Source of the DNA: Acidimicrobiia bacterium
GTDB lineage: Bacteria; Actinomycetota; Acidimicrobiia; Acidimicrobiales; Bin134
Assembly: GCA_022826705.1 (NCBI GenBank)
Contig: JAJDUJ010000008.1
Coordinates: 1-38,921 of the forward strand
Reading direction: 5' to 3'
Length of the DNA: 38,921 bases
The notes beneath the pieces were generated by a model that searched no databases, had not been told where the DNA came from, and was given only the letters and a program-made list of their open reading frames with translations. The first letter of the stretch is position 1. Each line of letters begins with the position of its first letter. Of the stretch, positions 1 to 7,863 are shown piece by piece. The position numbers were made by a program, and so were the translations under genes.

Positions 1-2
1 AC

Positions 3-986
3 TCAGCCGCCCCCTTGGCTGCGGGCAACACCGTCATTGTGAAAGCCCCCGACCAAACCCCCGTCTCCCCCCTTGAGGTGGCCTATCTGGCCGCAGAGAT
101 TCTGCCTCCCGGCGTACTCACCGTGCTCACCGGTGATGGAGCCACCACTGGCGAGGCCCTGGTGGCCCACCCGGGCATCATCCGCATCGGCTTCACCGGG
201 CGAGGGATCACTGGACTGCGGGTCATGGAGGCCGCCGCCGCATCCGGGCGGGTGAAGCACGTGACCGTGGAACTGGGGGGCAAAAACCCCCTATTGGTGG
301 CACCTGACGCCGACCCCGCATTCGTGGCTGAGCAGGCCGTGGGGGGGATGAACTTCGAGTCTTCCCAGGGGCAGTCTTGCGGATCGACTTCCCGGCTCTA
401 CGCCCCTGCTCACCTGCACGACGAGATCGTGGACGCAGTGGCCGCCCGGCTCGACCAGATCAGGGTGGGCGATCCCCTCGATACGGCCACCACCATGGGC
501 CCGCTGGTCTCTGAGCCCCAGCTCAGCCGAGTGCAAGGCTACGTGGAGTCTGGGCAGACCGAGGGTGCCCGGATGATCAGGGGAGGGGGCGCTCCCGAGG
601 GCGCTCCCAAGGGCGGGTACTACCTGGCTCCGACGCTGTTCGACCGGGTAGAGCCAGGCCACACCATCGCCGCCGAGGAGATCTTCGGGCCGGTGCTGTC
701 GGTGCTGGAGTGGCGGGATCGGGATGACCTCATTGCCCAGGCCAATGCCACCCGCTACGGGCTGACCGCCAACATCATCACCAACGACTTGGACTGGGCC
801 ATGGACGCCGCCCGCCGCGTGCAGGCCGGGTGTGTGTGGATCAACGGGCGAGGCCAGCACTTCCTGGAAACACCGTTCGGGGGATACAAGGACTCTGGGC
901 TGGGGTCAGAGGGGTCGATGGAGTCGCTGCTCAGTTATACCCGAACCAAGGTCGTTCACGTTCTCGACATCGGAGCACGCCAATGA
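3..986 (+). CDS. Aldehyde dehydrogenase, 5'-truncated by the window edge
   Basis: NAD(P)-dependent aldehyde dehydrogenase that would oxidise an aldehyde to a carboxylate in the cytoplasm. Only about the C-terminal two thirds is present: the frame is open to the left edge and enters at the conserved AAGNTVIVKAP segment of the cofactor domain, so the true start lies upstream. Visible family marks are VELGGKNP (general-base Glu region), the catalytic Cys in GQSCGSTSR (codon 378-380), EEIFGPVLSV, and a closing PFGGYKDSGLGSEG motif. The stop overlaps the ATG of the next gene in ATGA, so it is the first visible member of a translationally coupled operon. Family assignment is secure; the aldehyde substrate cannot be read from the sequence. 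Confidence 0.93.
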   Translation, partial: SAAPLAAGNTVIVKAPDQTPVSPLEVAYLAAEILPPGVLTVLTGDGATTGEALVAHPGIIRIGFTGRGITGLRVMEAAAASGRVKHVTVELGGKNPLLVAPDADPAFVAEQAVGGMNFESSQGQSCGSTSRLYAPAHLHDEIVDAVAARLDQIRVGDPLDTATTMGPLVSEPQLSRVQGYVESGQTEGARMIRGGGAPEGAPKGGYYLAPTLFDRVEPGHTIAAEEIFGPVLSVLEWRDRDDLIAQANATRYGLTANIITNDLDWAMDAARRVQAGCVWINGRGQHFLETPFGGYKDSGLGSEGSMESLLSYTRTKVVHVLDIGARQ

Positions 987-1696
987 GCAACAACACCGAG
1001 GCCATCGCGGTTCTCAAAGAGAAGATCGCCACCTCGACCCGGATATTGGTCCGCGAGCGGCTGATCGGCCCCTTCGGCCATCCCTCGGCCCGGATTCCGG
1101 GCACCGACTTGGTGGCGGTGCTGGGCCACACCCATGACGACGTGAAGGACCTGGCCGAGACCGAGCCCAGCGACGTAGTGGTGATGGACCTGGAGGGCGA
1201 AGTGGTCGAGGGATCGATGGATGCTCCTGGTGAGCGGTTCATGCACACCGAGATCTACCGGGCCCGTCCTGATGTGGGGGCGGTGATCCATGCCCACCCC
1301 ATGCACTGCATCGCGTTCTCGATGACCGATGTCCCCCTCGCCCCGGTCTGGCACCTGTGCACGCTGTTCGCCGACGGCGTGCCGGTGTACGACTCCGCGG
1401 TGCAGATCGACAACACCGAGCGCGGCCGAGCGGTGGCCGCGGCCCTGGCCGACCGGAAGGGCATCCTGTTGAAGGGCCACGGGCTGACCGTGGTGGGGTC
1501 GACCATCGAGGAGGCAACCGTGAGCGCCGTCAACCTCGAGCGTTCCGCCCGGTTGCAGATCATGGCCCAGGGCATCGGCTCGGTGGAGGCCATCGATCGT
1601 TCGGAGCTCACCGACGAACTGCTCACCGACGGCCTGACCCTGGAGGAGTACACCCATACCCAGTGGGACTACTGGGCCGTGGAGTTGGCCCGGTGA
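983..1696 (+). CDS. Class II aldolase/adducin-family protein
   Basis: Member of the class II (zinc) aldolase/epimerase family related to L-fuculose-phosphate aldolase and AraD; 237 residues, normal for the family. It shows the expected metal-site pattern: a Glu-rich segment (HTEIYRARP) followed by the HAHP pair, and a later GHG histidine (LLKGHGLTVVG). GHPSARIPG near residue 30 corresponds to the substrate-loop G(N)xSxR motif. I chose the ATG at 983 (MSNNTEAIAVL), which overlaps the upstream stop in ATGA; the longer frame upstream reads antiparallel through the dehydrogenase gene and has no family similarity. The neighbours suggest retro-aldol cleavage or decarboxylation within the same pathway. 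The substrate is unknown. Confidence 0.88.
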   Translation: MSNNTEAIAVLKEKIATSTRILVRERLIGPFGHPSARIPGTDLVAVLGHTHDDVKDLAETEPSDVVVMDLEGEVVEGSMDAPGERFMHTEIYRARPDVGAVIHAHPMHCIAFSMTDVPLAPVWHLCTLFADGVPVYDSAVQIDNTERGRAVAAALADRKGILLKGHGLTVVGSTIEEATVSAVNLERSARLQIMAQGIGSVEAIDRSELTDELLTDGLTLEEYTHTQWDYWAVELAR

Positions 1697-4014
1697 GAAC
1701 CCTGCGCCGCGAGGATCCCCGACTGCTGAGGGGCAACGGCCACTATGTGGCCGACATCGAACTGCCGTCGATGCGCTACGCCGCGTTCGTGCGCAGCCCG
1801 GTGGCTCATGCCGACCTGAACGGGGTGGAGCTTCCCCCCGGCGTTGTCGGGTGGACAGGGAAAGACCTGATCGGGCGCATAGACACGATGGCCCCCAACG
1901 AGGCTGATGGCGGGGTTTACCAAGACAAACTGCTGGAATCCTTGGGCGACGACCGGCTCTTTGTGCGCCACGAGGGCCGCCCGCTTCTGGCAGTAGACCG
2001 GGTACGGCACGTGGGCGATCCGATCGCAGTGGTCGTCGCCGACTCTCTCTACGCGGCCGCCGACGCGGCCGACCGAGTGCTCCTCGACCTGGCCCCCCGC
2101 CCGGCGGTGGTGGATCCCTTCGCCGCGCTGGCCGCCGACGCTCCCCGGCTATACGACCATTGGCCCGACAACCGCTCGCTGCTTGTTGCCGCCGGCTTCG
2201 GCGACATCGACGCTGCCTTCGCCGAAGCCGCCCATGTGAGTCGCCGCCGGCTGCACTCGGGCCGGCTGGCCTGTCACCCCATGGAGCCCAGGGGTGTGGT
2301 GGCGGCACACGATCCCCGCACCGACCTGCTCACCGTGTGGAGCAGCACGCAGATTCCCCACCCGCTGCGCACCGCCCTAGCCAAGGCTTTGGGTCGGCCT
2401 GCCCACCGGATACGGGTGGTGGCTCCCGATGTGGGTGGCGGCTTCGGCGTCAAGGCCATTCCCTACGCCGAGGAGCTGATCATGGCCTACCTCGCCCTGG
2501 AGACAGGTGTCCCGCTGAAATGGGTGGAGCAGCGAAGCGAACACGGATTGGCCGCCATTCAGTCACGCGACCAGATCCACGACATCGAGATCGCTCTCGA
2601 TGTCGACGCCCGCATCCTGGGAGTACGCGACCGCTTCGTGGTGGACAACGGGGCGGCCAATCCCCTCGGGGTGGTCCAGCCCTACAACACGTTGGCCCAT
2701 CTGTGCGGGTGCTACCGGGTGCCGGCGCTGGATGTGGAGGCTACTGCGGTGGTCACCAACAAAGCCCCGGTCTCCCCCTACCGGGGAGCAGGGAGGCCCG
2801 AAGCAGTCTTCGCCATGGACCGCATTATCGACGTGGCCGCCCGGGAGGTGGGCATCGATCCGGTGGAGCTTCGCCGCCTCAATCTCATCACCGCCGACGA
2901 GATGCCCTATTCGGTGGGTCTCAACTACCGGGATGGCACTCCCATGACCTACGACAGCGGTGACTTCTACGCATGCTTCGAGGAGGCCGTGGAGTTGGGC
3001 GAAATCGACGATGGATTGCGGGGAGGGGCGCAGGACGACAACGGCCGGCTAGTCGGCGTCGGTATGTCCACTTATGTGGAGGGCACCGGTGTCGGACCCT
3101 TCGAGAGCGCCCGTGTGCGGGTGGACGAGACCGGCTGGGTTGAAGTGGCCACCGGCGCGTGTTCGCAGGGTCAGGGACATGAGACTGTGTTCGCCGAAGT
3201 GTGCGCGCAGGCGCTGGGCGTCGATCCCGAGCAGGTGACGGTGATCGGGGGTGACACCGCTGCGGTAGAGCATGGTTGGGGCACGCTGGCCAGCCGCAGC
3301 GCGGTGGTAGCAGGCAGTGCGATCCACGAAGCGGCCAACGTGTTGCGCAACCGGATTGTGGACGCGGTGGCGGAGCAATGGGAGCTGGCCCCCGCCGACC
3401 TGTGCATCCGAAACGGCGTGGTAGAGGTAGTGGGAACACCCACTCGGCGCATGGGGCTGGCCGAAGTGGCTGCGGGCTTTGCCCCCGGAGGCGTATTTGC
3501 CAACGGCAGCAACGCTGGCTTGGACGAGGTGGTCTGCTTCGAGCCGCCTACGGTCACCTTTGCCGCTGGGGTGCATGTGGCCCGGGTGGCCGTCGATCCG
3601 TCCACGGGCGCGACGGAGGTTTTGGACTACGTGGTGGCCCATGACTGCGGACCGCTGCTTTCTCCCATGATCGTCGACGGCCAGATCGCCGGGGGAGTGG
3701 CCCAGGGGATCGGAGCGGCGCTGTTTGAGCAGGTGGCGTACGACGCCGACGGCCAACCCCAGAATCCCAGCCTGGCCGACTATCTGGTGCCCGATGCCGC
3801 CGGGGTGCCCGAATTGGCCGTCGCCCATTTGGAGACTCCGTCGCCGCTCAACCCTCTGGGCATCAAGGGTGTGGGGGAGGCTGGAGCTATTTCGCCGCCG
3901 GCCGCGGTGGCCAACGCCATTGAGGACGCCCTGTCCGAGTTGGGTGTCCAAGTAAACCGGGTGCCGGTGGCGCCTGAGTACTTGTTCGACCAATTGCAGG
4001 GAGCAGGATCATGA
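1693..4014 (+). CDS. Xanthine dehydrogenase/CoxL-type molybdopterin-binding subunit
   Basis: Large catalytic subunit of the molybdenum hydroxylase family, 773 residues, the usual length. GTG start at 1693 overlaps the preceding stop (GTGA). Motifs: VGGGFGVK near residue 248; SPYRGAGRPE with Arg364, which resembles the AYRGAGR loop of form II or CoxL-like enzymes and lacks the AYRCSFR Cys of true form I CO dehydrogenase; GQGHETVFAE; and the terminal GVGEAGAISPP whose Glu729 aligns with the active-site base. It should bind the Mo-pterin cytosine dinucleotide cofactor and hydroxylate an aldehyde, N-heterocycle or related substrate. The [2Fe-2S] and FAD subunits that normally accompany it are not downstream; they may lie upstream of the window. 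Substrate unassigned. Confidence 0.92.
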   Translation: MRTLRREDPRLLRGNGHYVADIELPSMRYAAFVRSPVAHADLNGVELPPGVVGWTGKDLIGRIDTMAPNEADGGVYQDKLLESLGDDRLFVRHEGRPLLAVDRVRHVGDPIAVVVADSLYAAADAADRVLLDLAPRPAVVDPFAALAADAPRLYDHWPDNRSLLVAAGFGDIDAAFAEAAHVSRRRLHSGRLACHPMEPRGVVAAHDPRTDLLTVWSSTQIPHPLRTALAKALGRPAHRIRVVAPDVGGGFGVKAIPYAEELIMAYLALETGVPLKWVEQRSEHGLAAIQSRDQIHDIEIALDVDARILGVRDRFVVDNGAANPLGVVQPYNTLAHLCGCYRVPALDVEATAVVTNKAPVSPYRGAGRPEAVFAMDRIIDVAAREVGIDPVELRRLNLITADEMPYSVGLNYRDGTPMTYDSGDFYACFEEAVELGEIDDGLRGGAQDDNGRLVGVGMSTYVEGTGVGPFESARVRVDETGWVEVATGACSQGQGHETVFAEVCAQALGVDPEQVTVIGGDTAAVEHGWGTLASRSAVVAGSAIHEAANVLRNRIVDAVAEQWELAPADLCIRNGVVEVVGTPTRRMGLAEVAAGFAPGGVFANGSNAGLDEVVCFEPPTVTFAAGVHVARVAVDPSTGATEVLDYVVAHDCGPLLSPMIVDGQIAGGVAQGIGAALFEQVAYDADGQPQNPSLADYLVPDAAGVPELAVAHLETPSPLNPLGIKGVGEAGAISPPAAVANAIEDALSELGVQVNRVPVAPEYLFDQLQGAGS

Positions 4015-4826
4015 CCGCAAGCCAACCTGGATCAGTCGTCGACGCCCCCCGCCCTGAGGGCTCCCCGTCGTCGGACGTCGCGCTGAGCGTGTCGGGGATC
4101 CACAAGCGCTACGGCGGGGTGGTCGCGCTTCGGGACGTTTCGCTGGATTTCCCCACCGGCACGCTCACCGCCATTGTGGGCGACAACGGGGCTGGCAAGA
4201 GCACCCTGTTGAAGGTGATCTCCGGAGCGGAGCAGCCCGACGCGGGACAGGTGGTGCTGCACGGCGAGGTCCGTCGTTTCCGGTCGCCGCTGGACGCCCG
4301 CACGGCCGGCATCGAAACCGTGTACCAAGACCTGGCCCTGGCCGACAACCTCGATGCCGCCCAGAACCTGTTCATGGGGCGGGAGCTCAAGGTGGGCTGG
4401 GGGCCGCTCACCTTCCTGCGGCGCCGGGCCATGCGCCGCGACACCGAGCAGATCATCCGTCGGCTCAACATCAAGATCCCCTCGGTCCGCATCCCGGTCC
4501 AGCACTTCTCCGGAGGCCAGCGCCAGGGCGTGGCCATCGCCCGGGCCATGAACTGGGGCAACGAGGTGATCATCATGGATGAGCCCACCGCCGCGCTCGG
4601 CATCGCCGAGACCGCACGGGTGGAAGACCTCATCACCACGCTACGAGAGCGCAATCTGACCATCGTGGTGGTGAGCCACAACCTCGACCAGGTGTTCCGG
4701 CTTGCCGACCGGATAGCGGTGATGCGCCGGGGGCAGCTCATCGAGCTGCTGGATGCCCACAGCACCGACGCCCAGAAGTTGGTGTCACTCATCACCGGTT
4801 TGGCCGCGTCCCATGAAGGGGCGTGA
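4011..4826 (+). CDS. ABC transporter ATPase, sugar/nucleoside (CUT2-like) type
   Basis: Single-domain ATP-binding protein, 271 residues, energising import. Walker A GDNGAGKST (Lys63), Q-loop region VYQDLALADNL, signature FSGGQRQGVAIARA, Walker B VIIMDEPTAALG (Asp190-Glu191) and switch His in VVVSHNLDQ are all intact. The sequence style (GIHKRYGGVVALRDVSL, FMGRE) matches the ribose/fructose CUT2 class, but there is only one ATPase domain, as in FrcA-type proteins, not the duplicated RbsA/MglA form. The start overlaps the previous stop in ATGA. No permease or binding protein is adjacent downstream, so partners are probably upstream of the window. This places substrate uptake and oxidation in one operon. 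Confidence 0.93.
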   Translation: MTASQPGSVVDAPRPEGSPSSDVALSVSGIHKRYGGVVALRDVSLDFPTGTLTAIVGDNGAGKSTLLKVISGAEQPDAGQVVLHGEVRRFRSPLDARTAGIETVYQDLALADNLDAAQNLFMGRELKVGWGPLTFLRRRAMRRDTEQIIRRLNIKIPSVRIPVQHFSGGQRQGVAIARAMNWGNEVIIMDEPTAALGIAETARVEDLITTLRERNLTIVVVSHNLDQVFRLADRIAVMRRGQLIELLDAHSTDAQKLVSLITGLAASHEGA

Positions 4827-4827
4827 G

Positions 4828-5604
4828 ATGGCGCCGAAAGTGGGAGTGCAGATCCGCCCCAATCATGTGAGCTGGGACGAGATGGCAGCTGCTTGGCGAT
4901 ACGCCGACGAGGCCGGTGCCGACAGCATCTGGACATTCGACCACTTCTTCCCCATCGACGGCGATCCCGAGGGCACCGCCTTTGAGTGTTGGTCCACGCT
5001 GGCCGCCATGGCGTCGGTCACCAAGAGGGCCCAGATCGGCCCGCTGGTCACCTGCACCGGATTCCGCAATCCCGATCTGCTGGCCGACATGGCCCGCACG
5101 GTGGACCACGCATCCGGGGGCCGGTTGGTGCTCGGCCTGGGTTCGGGATGGTTGGAGCGCGACTACCAGTCTTACGGCTTCGCCATGTCCCGAGACGCCG
5201 ATCGAATCCGGGAGATGGAGGTGGCCATCCACCGCATCCGCCATCGGCTGGCACAGCTCCGGCCTGGCCCGGTGGGCCCGCTTCCCATTCTGATCGGCGG
5301 GTTGGGGGAGCGGATGACCTTGGACGTGTGCGCTCGATTGGCCGATGCCTGGAACGGTTGGGGCACGCCTGATGAGATCGCCCACCTCAACGGGGTGCTG
5401 GACAGCTGGTGCGAGCGGGCCGAACGCGATCCGTCCCAAGTGGAGCGGACGGTGGCATTGTTCGAGACCGCCAGTGATGCCACTTATGATGACTACGCGG
5501 CCGCAGGGGCCGAGCACCTCATCTTGGTGCGGTCAGGCCCTGACTATCGGATCGAAGAGATGGGGTCTCTCTTGGCCTGGCGGGATGCTCGGAGCGGGCC
5601 GTGA
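4828..5604 (+). CDS. LLM-class (F420-type) flavin-dependent oxidoreductase
   Basis: Luciferase-like monooxygenase family protein of 258 residues, on the short side for the family. The N-terminus (VGVQIRPNHVSWDEM), the WTFDHFFP segment, the LGPLVT-like strand (IGPLVTCTGFRNPDLLA) and the RLVLGLGSGW motif are typical of actinobacterial F420-dependent enzymes; the later PILIGGLGERM segment matches the family's second cofactor loop. In actinobacteria these enzymes usually use reduced coenzyme F420, but FMN cannot be excluded. ATG 4828 is preceded by GAAGGGG at a suitable distance; an in-frame ATG at 4813 is an alternative that would overlap the ATPase gene. Role inside the operon unknown. Confidence 0.88.
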   Translation: MAPKVGVQIRPNHVSWDEMAAAWRYADEAGADSIWTFDHFFPIDGDPEGTAFECWSTLAAMASVTKRAQIGPLVTCTGFRNPDLLADMARTVDHASGGRLVLGLGSGWLERDYQSYGFAMSRDADRIREMEVAIHRIRHRLAQLRPGPVGPLPILIGGLGERMTLDVCARLADAWNGWGTPDEIAHLNGVLDSWCERAERDPSQVERTVALFETASDATYDDYAAAGAEHLILVRSGPDYRIEEMGSLLAWRDARSGP

Positions 5605-6842
5605 GCAGCGCGACCGGACCATTGTGGATGCCGTTCACCTCAGCTGGTGGCGGCAAACCGGCGGTGGTGGTGGCCGGAGACGGGAACTATGTGGAGACCG
5701 AAGACGGCTCCCAACTGCTCGACGCTACGGCCGGCGGGGTGGCCTGCGTGATCCTGGGCCATGGCCGAACCGAGATCGCCGACGCGGTGGCCGACCAGCT
5801 CCGCACCCTCGAATATCACTGCCTGTTCGGTTACAGCCATCCTCGGGCTGAGGAGCTGGCAGAAGCGGTGTCCGCCCGAACCCCCGGCGATCTGAACCAC
5901 GTCTTTTTCACAAATTCCGGCTCTGAGGCGGTGGAGACCGCCCTCAAGATCGCCCGAGGCTACTGGCGCCGGGTCGGTCAGGCCTCCAAGACCGGTTTCG
6001 TGTCGCTGCACCGCGGGTACCACGGCATGAACCTGGGCGGAATCTCGGTGGGCGGCCTCACCGAGAACCGGTCGGGATTCGGTCCGCTGCTGGAAGGATG
6101 CACCCAGGTACCAGCTCATGACATTGACGCTTTGGAGCAAGAGCTGGCCTACCGCGACCCCAGCACTGTCGCCGCCGTGATCATGGAGCCGGTGCAAGCG
6201 GCTGGCGGTGTCTACCCGCCTCCGGAGGATTACCTGTCCCAGGTCAGGGAGGTGTGCAACCGCTTCGATGTGCTGCTGGTGCTGGACGAGGTGGTGTGCG
6301 GATTCGGACGCCTGGGCCACTGGTTCGGCGGTCACCGCTATGGGGTGGTTCCCGACATCATGACCGTGGCCAAGGGCCTCACGTCTGCCTATATCCCGAT
6401 GGGGGCGGCCATCGCTGGCAGCCATATTCACGAGACGTTCGTCGACCCCGGGGGGGCCATCGAGCTGATGCACGGCTACACGTACAGCGGGCACCCCGCG
6501 GCCTGTGTCGCTGGGCTGAAGGTAATCGAGATTCTCGAGCGGGAAGGCCTGGTCGACCACAGTTGCCAGACTGGAAAATACCTTCAAGAGCGAGTCGCCA
6601 CGCTGGGCGCCTTGCCCGCGGTGGCTGAGGCTAGGGGCGAGGGGATGCTGGCCGCCGTTGAGCTGTCGGGCGACAGCCCGGAGCCCCTGGTGGCTGAGGC
6701 CCAGCGGCGCATCCAATCGGCCGGGGTGCTGGTGCGGGCTCAAGCCGACCACCTGGGCATCTACCCGCCATTCACGTTCACAGCCGCAGAGGTGGACCGA
6801 GTGGTCGAAACGATTGGAACTGTGCTGGAGGAGATGTCGTGA
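5601..6842 (+). CDS. Class III aminotransferase (omega-amino acid type)
   Basis: PLP-dependent aminotransferase of fold type I, 413 residues. It has the NSGSEAVETALKIAR phosphate-binding segment, the YHG motif (HRGYHGMN), the cofactor Asp229 in DEVVCGFGRLG and the Schiff-base Lys258 in TVAKGLTSAYIPMGA, followed by YTYSGHPAACVAG. These are the marks of class III enzymes such as beta-alanine/pyruvate, taurine/pyruvate and 4-aminobutyrate aminotransferases. The GTG start overlaps the preceding stop (GTGA). With an aldehyde dehydrogenase in the same operon, a plausible role is converting a primary amine to an aldehyde which is then oxidised. That pairing is inference; the amine donor is unknown. 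Confidence 0.93.
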   Translation: MSSATGPLWMPFTSAGGGKPAVVVAGDGNYVETEDGSQLLDATAGGVACVILGHGRTEIADAVADQLRTLEYHCLFGYSHPRAEELAEAVSARTPGDLNHVFFTNSGSEAVETALKIARGYWRRVGQASKTGFVSLHRGYHGMNLGGISVGGLTENRSGFGPLLEGCTQVPAHDIDALEQELAYRDPSTVAAVIMEPVQAAGGVYPPPEDYLSQVREVCNRFDVLLVLDEVVCGFGRLGHWFGGHRYGVVPDIMTVAKGLTSAYIPMGAAIAGSHIHETFVDPGGAIELMHGYTYSGHPAACVAGLKVIEILEREGLVDHSCQTGKYLQERVATLGALPAVAEARGEGMLAAVELSGDSPEPLVAEAQRRIQSAGVLVRAQADHLGIYPPFTFTAAEVDRVVETIGTVLEEMS

Positions 6843-7366
6843 CCTACGACCGAGTTGACTCGATTTTGAAGCAGTGGGCTGGCGAACGCCCTGATCTGGA
6901 TGCGTCGCCTATCGGGATCTTCGGACGGATCTCTCGCATCGACCGTTTGTTCGAACAGTCTATGGCGGAGTTCCTCCGTCCCCATGGCCTCACTTTGGGG
7001 TTATTCGACGTGTTGGCGGCGTTGCGGCGGAACGGCGAGCCGTTTCAAGCCAAGCCGAGTGAGCTGGCGGCCATGACCATGCTCACTTCCGGGGGCATGA
7101 CCGGGCGAGTGGACCAACTCGAGAATCTGAATCTGGTCCGTCGGGTGCCTGATCCCGATGATCGCCGGGTCATGATGGCCCAACTCAGCCCGGAAGGCAG
7201 AGAGTTGATCGATCAGCTCATGGGCGAGCACCTAGAGCGCGAGCGCACCCGGCTGGAGTGGTTGCACGACGGAGAGTCGGAGGATTTCGCCGGCTATCTG
7301 CGCCGGCTGGAGGCGTCACTTCGCTCCCTCGATGGGCAGATGCAGGGAGAAGGCCGAGTCGATTAG
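6839..7366 (+). CDS. MarR-family transcriptional regulator
   Basis: 175-residue winged-helix regulator of the MarR family. SELAAMTMLTSGGMTGRVDQLENLNLVRRVPDPDDRRVMMAQLSPEG contains the recognition helix and the basic wing with the characteristic DPDDRR signature. It is the last gene of the overlapping operon (GTG start in GTGA with the aminotransferase stop), so it is co-expressed with the enzymes and probably senses the substrate or an intermediate, typically as a repressor relieved by ligand. Its stop overlaps the convergent gene's stop by a few bases (TTAG), which leaves no room for a conventional terminator. Confidence 0.93.
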   Translation: MTYDRVDSILKQWAGERPDLDASPIGIFGRISRIDRLFEQSMAEFLRPHGLTLGLFDVLAALRRNGEPFQAKPSELAAMTMLTSGGMTGRVDQLENLNLVRRVPDPDDRRVMMAQLSPEGRELIDQLMGEHLERERTRLEWLHDGESEDFAGYLRRLEASLRSLDGQMQGEGRVD

Positions 7367-7782
7367 GACGCGGTAAAGCACCAGGAGATGGTGTCGGCCT
7401 CTGCGGGTCCCACTTCTTGGCGCCAATAGGTCACTAGGGCGCAGTTCTGCTCGGCTTGGAGTCGCTCGATCACCTTGCCCTGATCAGGACGGAAGGTGAA
7501 GCGGTTGAGGTTGGGCAGGTGGCGTAATTGGTCGGGGGGGATGTCCACTCCGTTGATGGTCAGCCGGGCGTCGTAGCCGGGGGCGAGGTCGATGCCGACG
7601 GTTTCTTGGGCGAGGACTTCAGCGCTGCGAGGAGGTATGAGCTCGTCTACCGCGGCATTGCCGGTAACCGTCACGTCGTTGTTGTCGGTGTCGGCCAGCA
7701 GTAGGGCCAGCACGATGGCCACGGCCCCCGCCAGGGCGGCGAGGCCCAACAGCACCCGGCGCAGAACAACCGACTCCAGCAC
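7363..7782 (-). CDS. Membrane-anchored protein of unknown function
   Basis: 139-residue protein I do not recognise. One hydrophobic segment at about residues 8-30 (VLLGLAALAGAVAIVLALLLA) looks like an N-terminal anchor or signal without a lipobox; the rest (about 110 residues) would be outside the membrane. The exported part has two cysteines (NCALVTYWR and ISWCF) near the C-terminus that could form a disulfide. GTG start; convergent with and overlapping the MarR gene by four bases, and divergent from the kinase gene 81 bases away. The codon pattern fits a real gene, but no function can be given. Confidence 0.7.
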   Translation of the reverse strand: MLESVVLRRVLLGLAALAGAVAIVLALLLADTDNNDVTVTGNAAVDELIPPRSAEVLAQETVGIDLAPGYDARLTINGVDIPPDQLRHLPNLNRFTFRPDQGKVIERLQAEQNCALVTYWRQEVGPAEADTISWCFTAS

Positions 7783-7863
7783 CTACCCAGTGTGCCCGCT
7801 GGCCGAGGCCGGAGACACCCTGAGTGGCGCGGAAAGGCGTGACCTGGCAAGTACCCTCAATGC

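Noticed and set aside
956..2308. 450-codon minus-strand frame
   Set aside because: Antisense to the aldolase and molybdopterin genes; Arg/Pro/Gly-rich translation without motifs, typical of GC-rich shadow frames.
1693..4014. Form I CO dehydrogenase large subunit (coxL)
   Set aside because: The active-site loop reads SPYRGAGR, without the AYRCSFR Cys required for CO oxidation, so a CO dehydrogenase call is not supported.
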